The notes under the pieces: model-generated | Seen by the model: only the letters and a program-made list of their open reading frames with translations | Told to the model about the DNA's origin: nothing | Databases searched by the model: none | Part shown: piece after piece, positions 1 to 7,824 of the stretch | Position numbering within the stretch: the first letter of the stretch is position 1 | Layout: each line of letters begins with the position of its first letter | Assembly: GCA_965221345.1 (NCBI GenBank) | Contig: CBDCSD010000002.1 | Coordinates: 682,001 to 746,000 of the forward strand | Direction of reading: 5' to 3' | From: Bin5 sp965221345 | GTDB lineage: Bacteria; Chloroflexota; Anaerolineae; Caldilineales; Caldilineaceae | Length of the DNA: 64,000 nt | Program-made: the position numbers and the translations under genes

Positions 1-92
1 TGCGCCGGTTCAGAACATCCACAGTGAGGCCCTTCCTTGCTGCTGTCTGCCGAAGAGCTGCTACGCAAGAGATTGTGCTATGTACAGGTCTG

Positions 93-3000
93 TCATGGTC
101 CTTGGGACTGGTCTTCCACCGTCACTTCTACTTTGAAGTGGTTGCGCAGTTCATGGAGCAGGCGATCGCTGACACTGCAAAATTCATTGGGGAAGGCAAG
201 TTGATGACGAGAGCCATTGGTCACCAGTACAACAACGAACTGATCCCGACCTTTCGGATCACGCACCGCGTCGAAAATCTCCCGCAGGCGGTATTTGTCG
301 CGTTTGAACTGACCGGAGCGGCTGAAAATGATGCGCAGGACTTGGCGGGCGTTCCCGGCAGGGGGACGCCCCATTTCAGCAGGATCTGTCCTGTCTTCCC
401 CTTGCGGCGGAACCGCACTTGCTGCTGCAGAATCGGCAGCGCGCGCGCTGTCGGGCGGCCCCCCATTTGCGATCGGAGACTGAACCTTGGGCGCCGGTTC
501 ATCCGCATCTACGTCTTCTTGCGCCTGAATCTCGCTCACCTTCGGCTTGTCAGACTCGGTCTGTGCGCGCTCTGGCGGCGCCGGCGCGGCGAACAGCGGC
601 GCGCCATCGGTCTCCTTCATATTCTTGGCAACCGTACCGTGGGCGAGGAGCGGCGGCTCAGGATAGGTCTCAGACTGCGCCGCGTCACCCGCCATATCGG
701 TTGCCGCCTCTTCTCCGGGTTCCACCGCCTGTTCGTCCGGGAATCCGGCATCGAAGGGAGGATCCGTCGTACTGATGGGCGGCTCGTTGTCGAGAAAGTC
801 ATCGGGCGGCGGCATCAGTTCGACATCGCTCCCGTTTGGCCCGGCGCCCGGCGCGGCGCTCAATCCCCCGCCGACCTCGGTCTGGTGTGCATCGGCTTTC
901 GCATGCCCAAATTCGACCGCTGTTTGCAACGTATCCACGAGGACGCTGGTACGTCCATTGCGGGTCTGGGCTTTCCCCTTTATCAACACCACCCGCTCTT
1001 CTTCCAGAAATTCTTTGAACTCTTCGTACGCTTGGGGGAAGAAGAGCGCCTCACATTGGCCCTGCATGTCCTCCAACTGGACAAAGGCCATTTTATCGCC
1101 CTTCCTGGTCACCGTCGTGCGGATCGAGGCCAGCATTCCGGCCATGGTTACATTCTTGCCGTCATGTCGCTCATTCAGTTCCGCGCAGGGGCAGGTGGTG
1201 AAGCGACTCAGGTCCACGTTCAACTGCTGCACCGGATGGCTGCCTACATAGACGCCGAGCAACTCCTTCTCCCACTGGAACCGCTCCCGGTCGCTCGTCT
1301 TTGCTCGCCCCGCCCCCTTGTTTTCCGGCAGCCGAATCGGAAACTGTTCCGGTTGCGCGTCCCCGTTGGCGTCGCTAAAAAGATCGAACATCGACAACTG
1401 GCCGCTCTCTCTGGCGCTGTGGATGGCGGCCGAACGGGCGATGCACTGATCGATCACGTCCAGAAGCTGGCGGCGGAGTTCCCCCTTCCCCAGCTCGATC
1501 TGCTGGCCAAAGCGGTCGAACGCACCCACCTTGATCAGACATTCAAGGGAGCGTTTGTTCACCTGCCGCAAATCGACGCGGTCGCACAGATCCTCGAGGT
1601 TGAGGAAGGGGCCGCCTTCCGCGCGCGCGTCCAGAATTGCCTGCACAGGGCCGACGCCCACATTTTTCACCGCGGCCATGCCAAATCGGATGGCTGACCC
1701 TGCGGTTATCGGGAATTCAAATGCAAGAGTGGGGTCCTTCTGCAGCGTTTCCTGCTCTGCGTCCGCGGGCAGTTCCTGAATTGCGAAATCCAGGTCGCTG
1801 TGGTTCACGTCGGGCGGCAGAACGTGAATGCCCATACGGCGGCATTCCTGGACAAAATTGATCACTTTTTCGGTCTTGTCCCGCTCGACGAGCAGGAGCG
1901 CCGCCATATACTCCACCGGATACAACGCCTTCAGATAGGCGGTCTGCACGGTGATGACCGCATAGTCGGCCGCGTGCGCCTTGTTGAAACCATAGCGGGC
2001 GAAGAATTCGATGTCTGCGTAGATGGCTTGCGCCGCGCTGGCGGAGATGCCGTTCTTGCTGCAGCCGCCGATGAACAGCGCCTTGTGATACTCGATCTTT
2101 GAGGCGTCCTTCTTGCTGATTGCTTGGCGCACCAGATCGGCCTCGGCAGGCGAATAGCCGGCCAACTGATTCAGAATCTGAATAATCTGTTCCTGGTAGA
2201 CGATGATGCCGTAGGTTTCGGCCAGGACCGGCTCGAGGGCGGGATGTTTAACTTCCATCTCTTCTTCGCCGTGCATTCGCCTGATGTAGTTGGGAATGTA
2301 CTCCATCGGCCCGGGTCGATAGAGAGAGATGGTGGCAATGATATGCTCGAAGGCGGTGGGCTTCATCTCCGTCAGCACCCGCCTCATTCCCTGGGATTCC
2401 ACCTGAAAAACGCCGCTCACTTCACCGCTTGACAGCAGACGGAAGGCGGGTTCGGCCACCGAGCCTTCAATTGGGATGGTGTCCAAGCCGTATTCGATGC
2501 CATGATGCTCTTTGATCAGTCGACAAGCCTCCCGCATGACGGTCAGCGTGCTCAGGCCAAGGAAATCGATTTTCAGCAGACCCAACGATTCCAGGATCGG
2601 GAATTCAAACTGCGTAATCGTCTCGGTGATAGACCCTCTTGAGCCTCGCATCAGCGGCGTGTAGGTAGTCAGGTCTTTATCGGCGACAATCACGGCGGCC
2701 GCGTGAATGCCGGCGTGCCGGGCAACCCCTTCTAGCTGCATTGAGGTGTCCAGCAGTGTCTGCTCCCAGCCATCCTTCTTGTAGAGCTCCTCCAATTCCG
2801 GTTCGTAAAACTCATTGCCCTCGGTCAACACATCCTGAATCGTCACCGGTTTACCAGGCGTCGCCGGGATCATCTTGGCAATGCGGTCCACATCATCCAA
2901 CGAGATATCCAGGGCACGTCCCACATCGCGAATGGCGGCGCGGGCCTTCATGCGGCCAAAGGTTGCGATTTGGGCAACCTGATCACTGCCATATTTTTCG

Positions 3001-4268
3001 ACAGTGTAGCGGATCATCTCTTCCCGCTGGTCGTCCGGGTAGTCCAGGTCGAAGTCGGGCATTGTCACCCGGCCGGGATTCAGAAAACGCTCGAAGATCA
3101 GATTGTTATGTATCGGATCCAGGGCAGTGATGCCGATACAGTAAGCCACCAACGAGGCTGCCCCGGAGCCGCGCACGTTCCACCAGATGCTGCGATTGCG
3201 AGAAAAGTCGCACAGATCCGCCACAATCAGAAAGTAGACGTCGAATCCCATCTCGTGGATAATGCGCAGTTCCCGCTCTTTGCGCTCCTGTACCTCTTCA
3301 TTGTCGGCCCGTTCGCCGTAAAGACGATGCACACCCTCGTCGGTCAGATGGCGCAGATAGGTCTCGTATGTGAAGCCGTCCGGGATGTCCATGTCCGGCA
3401 GATGATAATTGTCATCCTCCAGATCCACATCACACATTTCGGCGATGAGGAGCGTATTGTCGAAGGCAGCCGCGGGTAGATCGATCAGGGGGCGAAAGGT
3501 GTCTTCCAGCTGTTGGCGACTCTTGAGAAAGTAGCTCTGGTCACTGAGCCGCATCCGTTTTTCATCGGTCAGTTTGGCGTTGGTCTGCACACACAGCAGC
3601 ACTTCATGGGGGGAGGCATCACTCTCGCTTACATAGTGCACATCATTCGTAACCAGCAGGTCCAGGCCGAACTTGTCGGCCCAGGGAATGAGAGTCCGAT
3701 TCACCCGCTGCAGTTCGGGGATGTTGTGTTCCTGAACCTCTATGAAGAAGTTCTCTTTACCGAAAACATCCGCATACCATCCCAGGCGCTCATAGGCCTC
3801 TCTCTCTTTGCCCTGCATCAGCAGAGCTGGCACCTCTGCGCCCAGACAGCCGGTCGTGCATAGGATGCCATCGGCGTGCGCGGCCAGGAAATCATGGTCG
3901 ACGCGAGGTTTGTAATAGAATCCATCAGTATTGCTGTTGCTAACGATCTTCAGGATATTCCGGTAGCCGGTCATATTCCTGGCGAGGAGCAGCAGATGGT
4001 AATTCTCTCTATCGAACTGGGGGTCCCGACCGCCCATGGGCCGCTGCCAGTGGGTCTGGTAACCTTCTACGCCGACGATCGGTCTGATCTCGGCGTTTCG
4101 GCAGGCCCGGTAGAACTCGATGACACCGTGCATCGCACCGTGATCGGTCAGGGCAAGCGCCGAATGTCCCAGGCGCGCGGCCTCTTTGACCAGATCATTA
4201 ATGCGACCTAGTCCGTCGAGGAGCGAATACTCGGAATGCGTGTGAAGATGGACAAAATCGTTGGACAT
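93..4268 (-). CDS. dnaE: DNA polymerase III alpha subunit (DnaE type)
   Basis: Replicative polymerase catalytic subunit, 1391 residues, longer than the roughly 1160 usual for DnaE. The N-terminal PHP domain is clear (HTHSEYSLLDG at residue 9, TDHG near 41). The palm carries PDFDLDYPDD at residues 404-413 with the catalytic Asp pair, and the helix-hairpin-helix and OB regions follow. After the OB fold (about residue 1115) there is an approximately 185-residue stretch rich in Pro, Ala, Asp and Glu, which looks disordered, then a C-terminal domain of about 85 residues starting near LRIIFSRSGQ. Such a C-terminal domain is known in DnaE proteins and is linked to tau/clamp contacts. The ATG start gives the canonical MSNDFVHLHTHSEYS beginning. 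The gene reads away from the coiled-coil gene upstream. Identity is certain; the long linker is the unusual part. Confidence 0.96.
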   Translation of the reverse strand: MSNDFVHLHTHSEYSLLDGLGRINDLVKEAARLGHSALALTDHGAMHGVIEFYRACRNAEIRPIVGVEGYQTHWQRPMGGRDPQFDRENYHLLLLARNMTGYRNILKIVSNSNTDGFYYKPRVDHDFLAAHADGILCTTGCLGAEVPALLMQGKEREAYERLGWYADVFGKENFFIEVQEHNIPELQRVNRTLIPWADKFGLDLLVTNDVHYVSESDASPHEVLLCVQTNAKLTDEKRMRLSDQSYFLKSRQQLEDTFRPLIDLPAAAFDNTLLIAEMCDVDLEDDNYHLPDMDIPDGFTYETYLRHLTDEGVHRLYGERADNEEVQERKERELRIIHEMGFDVYFLIVADLCDFSRNRSIWWNVRGSGAASLVAYCIGITALDPIHNNLIFERFLNPGRVTMPDFDLDYPDDQREEMIRYTVEKYGSDQVAQIATFGRMKARAAIRDVGRALDISLDDVDRIAKMIPATPGKPVTIQDVLTEGNEFYEPELEELYKKDGWEQTLLDTSMQLEGVARHAGIHAAAVIVADKDLTTYTPLMRGSRGSITETITQFEFPILESLGLLKIDFLGLSTLTVMREACRLIKEHHGIEYGLDTIPIEGSVAEPAFRLLSSGEVSGVFQVESQGMRRVLTEMKPTAFEHIIATISLYRPGPMEYIPNYIRRMHGEEEMEVKHPALEPVLAETYGIIVYQEQIIQILNQLAGYSPAEADLVRQAISKKDASKIEYHKALFIGGCSKNGISASAAQAIYADIEFFARYGFNKAHAADYAVITVQTAYLKALYPVEYMAALLLVERDKTEKVINFVQECRRMGIHVLPPDVNHSDLDFAIQELPADAEQETLQKDPTLAFEFPITAGSAIRFGMAAVKNVGVGPVQAILDARAEGGPFLNLEDLCDRVDLRQVNKRSLECLIKVGAFDRFGQQIELGKGELRRQLLDVIDQCIARSAAIHSARESGQLSMFDLFSDANGDAQPEQFPIRLPENKGAGRAKTSDRERFQWEKELLGVYVGSHPVQQLNVDLSRFTTCPCAELNERHDGKNVTMAGMLASIRTTVTRKGDKMAFVQLEDMQGQCEALFFPQAYEEFKEFLEEERVVLIKGKAQTRNGRTSVLVDTLQTAVEFGHAKADAHQTEVGGGLSAAPGAGPNGSDVELMPPPDDFLDNEPPISTTDPPFDAGFPDEQAVEPGEEAATDMAGDAAQSETYPEPPLLAHGTVAKNMKETDGAPLFAAPAPPERAQTESDKPKVSEIQAQEDVDADEPAPKVQSPIANGGPPDSARAADSAAASAVPPQGEDRTDPAEMGRPPAGNARQVLRIIFSRSGQFKRDKYRLREIFDAVRDPKGRDQFVVVLVTNGSRHQLAFPNEFCSVSDRLLHELRNHFKVEVTVEDQSQGP

Positions 4269-4404
4269 AGGAGGGTTGCGAAGTCAGACGGGTAAAGGCC
4301 AAGCCCAGCGCCGGCGCGCCACGGAAATTCTTGTCCCAATCATACATCAAGTTCGCTGCCGTAAACAACGCGGCCTTGTTGCGAAGCGGAAGCGCATTCA
4401 GCGG

Positions 4405-5214
4405 TTATTCCGCATCAAGTTGCTCCGGCGTCAATTGGTGCCAGAAGACCTCACCGGACTCGATGCTGTCCTGGATTCGGTCGTCCAAATAGAGGCCGGA
4501 AACGACCGCGAATGAGCGCTTGCCGGTGAATCGGGTCATAAACTCGGCGTTTCGGATGGCCCTTCTGGTGTCTCTTCCATTTGCCGTGTACGAGATTTCC
4601 ACGGCGACGTAGCAGATCGTCCCGTCCACCGCCCGGGCTTCCATGATCAGATCGGCCACCCGGAAGCTCCTCAGATCGCCGACGTGAATACCAGAAGTGT
4701 CGGCCGCATCAATCAGATCCAGGAGTTCCTCCTGCGTGAGGTTCTTTGTCCTCCGCAGATTCAGGTCCCTGGCGATAATGGCGGCATCGGCAAGCGCGAC
4801 ATTTCTGGCATGGACACCCTTCAACTGCCCCAGATCGTCAGTAATTCTCTTAAACATGACACCGTGTCCATCTAAACGGGCGTCGACTGCATCGAAGCGG
4901 GCGTCAACCGCATCGAAACGCGTGTCAACCGCATCGAAGCGGGCGTCAACCGCATCGAAACGCGTGTCAACCACATCGAAGCGGGCGTCAACCGCATCGA
5001 AACGTTTATTGGTGGCGGCCACAAACCGGTCCATCTGCGTCTTGAACTCGCGCATTTCCGATTTGAATTCACGCATCTCAGCCACAAACATGGCGAAGTT
5101 ATGAGGCAGGTCCAGAAGCTCGCGCGTCAGGAGTCGTGAACGCAGCGCTTCGACCCATTCAGGGTGTTCATCCAGGACCTGAATCAGTTCTTCCATCGTG
5201 TTGATAGTGCTCAC
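4405..5214 (-). CDS. coiled-coil protein with PD-(D/E)XK-like C-terminal domain
   Basis: 269 residues, starting at GTG 5214 (or ATG 5196). An N-terminal helical part (EELIQVLDEHPEWVEALRSR) is followed by a run of near-perfect heptads of the form RFDAVDA (about residues 70-119), which should form a long coiled coil. The C-terminal half has the pattern ADLIMEARAVDG then YVAVEIS, which resembles the core of a PD-(D/E)XK nuclease fold. Proteins with this architecture (DUF3782-like) are common and highly paralogous in Chloroflexota and Cyanobacteria, with no established function. The heptads are encoded by a 21-bp DNA repeat, so their number may vary between strains. It lies downstream of no obvious operon partner and diverges from hsp20. 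The nuclease assignment is inference from motif spacing. Confidence 0.7.
   Translation of the reverse strand: MSTINTMEELIQVLDEHPEWVEALRSRLLTRELLDLPHNFAMFVAEMREFKSEMREFKTQMDRFVAATNKRFDAVDARFDVVDTRFDAVDARFDAVDTRFDAVDARFDAVDARLDGHGVMFKRITDDLGQLKGVHARNVALADAAIIARDLNLRRTKNLTQEELLDLIDAADTSGIHVGDLRSFRVADLIMEARAVDGTICYVAVEISYTANGRDTRRAIRNAEFMTRFTGKRSFAVVSGLYLDDRIQDSIESGEVFWHQLTPEQLDAE
4866..5007. repeat. 21-bp tandem repeat encoding coiled-coil heptads
   Basis: A run of 21-bp units, on the plus strand of the type GCGTCAACCGCATCGAAACG with small variations, occurs about seven times. Read on the minus strand each unit encodes one heptad (FDAVDAR or FDAVDTR). The unit length of exactly seven codons keeps frame and coiled-coil register whatever the copy number. 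Confidence 0.85.
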
Positions 5215-5583
5215 AACCGCTTCCCCGCGTTTGGACTACTCTGGCAAAAACCTGGATTCGCGCCGGATTTGTCCGGCGCGATACAGAGGCTCGCCGCACA
5301 TCGGCTCGCACACGTGTTCTTACCCTTCATCATACCCCAGTCACGCGCGGCAGACAAAGCATTCCTGACGCCGAAACCGGGGATTGGGGCTCTTGCTTTC
5401 CTCATACGCGGCACCAATGTTCTTCTAACTTTGCGTTGACCTCAATCTAATGTTCACCGGTTATGCTTATCTTTGCATGTGGCGGTAAGGCGGCCACATC
5501 GAAATACACACAAGATGGTCAGATTTTCACAGCGCGCTTCAGCCGAAGCGCTGGCGCAATTTTAAAATTTCAGGAGGCACAGA
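5215..5583. promoter_or_regulatory. divergent intergenic region, hsp20 leader with hairpin
   Basis: This spacer separates the divergent coiled-coil gene and hsp20. Just before hsp20 there is a perfect 7-bp hairpin, GCGCTTC-agcc-GAAGCGC (5534-5551), followed by the palindrome AATTTTAAAATT (5558-5569) and a strong ribosome binding site, AGGAGG (5572-5577), seven bases from the ATG. No CIRCE-type operator (TTAGCACTC) is visible. A thermosensor role for the leader is possible but unproven. Nothing else with coding character is seen here. Confidence 0.4.
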
Positions 5584-6069
5584 ATGAGCAGAATCGTACG
5601 TTGGGATCCGTTCCGAGAGATGATTTCGGTGCGCAGTCAGATGGACCAGCTCGTGGGCGATCTCTTGCGGGAGCCCTCTGGTTGGCAGGGAAATGGGCAG
5701 GGAAATGGGCAAGGAAGCCACATACGCCTGGCGCTGGATGTTTGCGAGGATGACAACAGCTACAGTGTAAAGGCGTCATTGCCCGGAATCGACCCTGCAG
5801 ACCTCGACATCAGTTTTTCGGAGAATACGCTCACTATCCAGGGCGAGACCCAAGCTGAAAGCGTGGAGGAAAACGCAAAGTGGCATCTACGGGAACGCAG
5901 TTTCGGAAGGTTCGTGCGCAGCATCACGATGCCGGCAACTGTAAACGCCGACGACATCAGCGCCGACTATGAGGATGGCGTTCTCACCCTGACCCTGCCG
6001 AAAGCTGAGGAGGTCAAGCCCCTTATCATTGCGGTTCGTGGCCCGGAAGATAGGACGGTCGCAGCTTAG
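5584..6069 (+). CDS. Hsp20/alpha-crystallin small heat-shock protein
   Basis: 161-residue cytoplasmic holdase that binds unfolding proteins in large oligomers. It begins MSRIVRWDPFREMISVRSQM, the usual N-terminus of class A Hsp20 proteins. The alpha-crystallin domain covers about residues 45-148, with SVKASLPGIDPADLDISFSEN, the FGRFVRSITMP segment and the ENGVLTLTLPKAE-type signature (here YEDGVLTLTLPKAEEV). A low-complexity GNGQGNGQGS segment sits at residues 37-46. The start is fixed by AGGAGG seven bases upstream. The gene stands alone and is followed by a strong hairpin terminator. Confidence 0.95.
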   Translation: MSRIVRWDPFREMISVRSQMDQLVGDLLREPSGWQGNGQGNGQGSHIRLALDVCEDDNSYSVKASLPGIDPADLDISFSENTLTIQGETQAESVEENAKWHLRERSFGRFVRSITMPATVNADDISADYEDGVLTLTLPKAEEVKPLIIAVRGPEDRTVAA

Positions 6070-6109
6070 ACCGTTTCTCGTCACCACCGAAGGCAGAACG
6101 ACTGTTAGA

Positions 6110-6146
6110 GGCTCCGGCTCATTCGCAGCCGGAGCCTTTACTTTCA
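6110..6146 (+). terminator. rho-independent terminator after hsp20
   Basis: A perfect 10-bp stem, GGCTCCGGCT / AGCCGGAGCC (6110-6119 and 6127-6136), with a 7-base loop, is followed by the T-rich tract TTTACTTTCACTT. It lies 40 bases after the hsp20 stop. Confidence 0.85.
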
Positions 6147-6149
6147 CTT

Positions 6150-6226
6150 GGTTCCTAGGCTGAGAGAGGGAGGAGGAACCCCGACAACATCCTCTGTCGG
6201 GGCCCCTTAAGGAGGAAGGAAGAAGA
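6150..6226 (+). promoter_or_regulatory. structured leader with two hairpins and a strong SD
   Basis: Two inverted repeats are adjacent: GGTTCCT/AGGAACC (6150-6156 and 6174-6180) and CCCCGACA/TGTCGGGG (6179-6186 and 6195-6202). They share bases, so they could be mutually exclusive. An AAGGAGGA sequence follows at 6209-6216, ten bases before ATG 6227. The arrangement resembles a regulated leader, but the ORF behind it is not recognisable and no riboswitch class is identified. Confidence 0.3.
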
Positions 6227-6487
6227 ATGGTCGTGGCGGAAGCCTTTGAGATGCCGACCCCACACGGCACCCGCTTCAGCCACTTGGGAAAACTATACCT
6301 CAGATCTTGCCGCCTTTCACTATGCAATTTGCATAATCTTTCCTCTGTTTCGCTGGATAATTTGACCGCCTACGGTGCTATTACAAAGAATTCTCCCGGC
6401 CAGGACGTACAATTTGTACAGTCGCCGAATCTGGCTCCAGTTGTGCCGGGATCTGCGAAGACCTGTGATAGATGCCCCGGCCTGTGA
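6227..6487 (+). CDS. doubtful small ORF behind a strong ribosome binding site
   Basis: 86 codons, MVVAEAFEMPTPHGTRFSHL and onward. The only support is the near-ideal AAGGAGGA ten bases upstream of the ATG and the structured leader. No family is recognised, composition is unremarkable, and the 3' end runs into the 19-bp repeats in front of selD. It may be a leader peptide or chance. Confidence 0.2.
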   Translation: MVVAEAFEMPTPHGTRFSHLGKLYLRSCRLSLCNLHNLSSVSLDNLTAYGAITKNSPGQDVQFVQSPNLAPVVPGSAKTCDRCPGL

Positions 6488-6527
6488 TAGATGCCCCGGC
6501 CTGTGATAGATGCCCCGGCCTGTGATA
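6462..6527. repeat. 19-bp tandem repeat upstream of selD
   Basis: The unit CCTGTGATAGATGCCCCGG is present three times without change (6462-6480, 6481-6499, 6500-6518), followed by a partial fourth copy that turns into CCTGTGATAAAATAG. The partial copy makes TGTGATAAAAT, which looks like an extended -10 element about 40 bases upstream of the selD start. The repeats could be operators, or expansion may simply have occurred next to the promoter. Confidence 0.8.
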
Positions 6528-6568
6528 AAATAGTGCCGCAGGTTCGAATCCGCTCAGGACACATTGAC

Positions 6569-7693
6569 ATGACAGAATCAACCGTACCCTTGACCGCCCG
6601 CGTCGCCTGCGCCGGTTGAGCCTCAAAGCTCCCTCCGGGGGCGTTGTCGCAGGTCGTGCGGCAGTTGGCTGCGGTCTTCCCGCAAACCGAATACCCGGAT
6701 GTTCTGATCGGCCTGGGCAAACCGGACGATGCGGCTGTCTATCGCCTGGATGACGAGCGCGTTCTCATTCAGACGACCGACTTCTTCACGCCAATCGTTG
6801 ACGACCCTTGGCTGTACGGGGCGATCGCCGCCGCCAACTCCATGAGCGACGTTTACGCAATGGGGGGTGAGGTACGCGTCTGCCTCAATATCGCCGGTTT
6901 TCCGGAAGATTTGCCAGCCGAGGTCGTGGCCGAAATCCTGGCGGGCGGCGCCGCCAAAGTACAGGAGGCCGAAGCGGCTATCGCCGGTGGTCATACGGTG
7001 ACCAATCCCGAGCCATTCTATGGTCTGAGCGTCACTGGCATCGCCGACCCCTGTGCGCTGTTCCGCAAAGGCGGCGCGGCGGCAGGCGATCATTTGGTTT
7101 TGACCAAACCACTCGGCACCGGAATAATTACGACGGCCGCCAAGCTGACAGGGCCGGGCGAGAGCCTGCCCTCCCGCAAAGCGCGGCGCGCCTTGGGCAG
7201 ACCGGACTGCAAGCCATCCCATCTTGAACGCGCCATCGACTCGATGACCCGCCTGAACCGCGCCGGGGCCCATGCCGGCCGTGCCGCGGGCGTGCGCGGC
7301 GGAACCGACATTACCGGTTACGGGCTGCTGGGCCACGCGGTCGAACTGGCGACGGCGTCTGCGGCCGAGGCGCCGATTCAACTCCAGATCGAGGCGAAGA
7401 GTGTGCCGGCCCTGCCCGGTGTCTTCGACTATATCGAGGCCGGCTATCTGACACGGGGAAGCGCCCGCAATCCGGAGCACTTTGGCGGTCAGGTTGTCGC
7501 GGCCGCCAACGTGACCGCAGCGCTCAAAACGCTTTTATGGGAGGCCGAAACAAGCGGAGGTCTTCTGCTTGCGGTTCCACCGGAGGGTCTCAGTCGTTTC
7601 CGCGCCGTATGTGAGGGGGAAGAACAACCCTTCTGGGAAATCGGAACCGTCGTGCCGGCCCGGGCGGACCAGCCGGTCATAAGACTGGTTTGA
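6569..7693 (+). CDS. selD: selenide, water dikinase SelD, itself a selenoprotein (UGA at 6617)
   Basis: Makes selenophosphate from selenide and ATP for selenocysteine and selenouridine synthesis. The open frame after 6617 begins with no plausible SelD N-terminus, but reading upstream through the in-frame TGA to ATG 6569 gives MTESTVPLTARVACAG-U-ASK. This places the UGA at codon 17, exactly where E. coli SelD has catalytic Cys17, with Lys20 kept. Further motifs are GKPDDAAVY, TTDFFTPIVDDP, AAANSMSDVYAMGG, AGGHT, DITGYGLLGH and ETSGGLLLAV. The product is 374 residues with Sec17, the normal family length. A weak ribosome site (AGGA, 6556-6559) precedes the ATG. No selA, selB or selC lies in this window. 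Automated callers would start the gene at TTG 6644 and lose the active site. A premature stop is the alternative, but the perfect register argues against it. Confidence 0.9.
6617..6646 (+). promoter_or_regulatory. candidate bacterial SECIS element in selD
   Basis: Directly after the UGA (6617-6619) the mRNA can fold from 6624 to 6646: CAAAGCUCCC pairs with GGGGGCGUUG around a UCC loop, with one A-G mismatch and one G-U pair. The apical loop starts 17 bases after the UGA, in the range known for bacterial SECIS hairpins read by SelB. The loop lacks an obvious leading G seen in many SECIS loops, so the exact fold is uncertain. Confidence 0.6.
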
Positions 7694-7824
7694 GAAATCA
7701 CCTTGCCGCGGCCGCTTCAGCCACGACAACATTGACGCAGCCGCGCAACCACTCGCTCGTGCGTCTCCCTCGCCCTTATCCCGCTCGACATACTTACTAC
7801 CCAATACTGTGACGAGCGGTTTCT

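Noticed and set aside
24..1697. 557-codon plus-strand frame opposite dnaE
   Set aside because: It is the antisense of a certain dnaE gene, Arg-rich and without any family pattern.
6536..6562. tRNA-like GGTTCGAATCC upstream of selD
   Set aside because: It looks like a T-arm, and a tRNA-Sec gene next to selD would be attractive, but no matching T-stem, anticodon arm, acceptor stem or CCA is present. It is chance or a very old relic.
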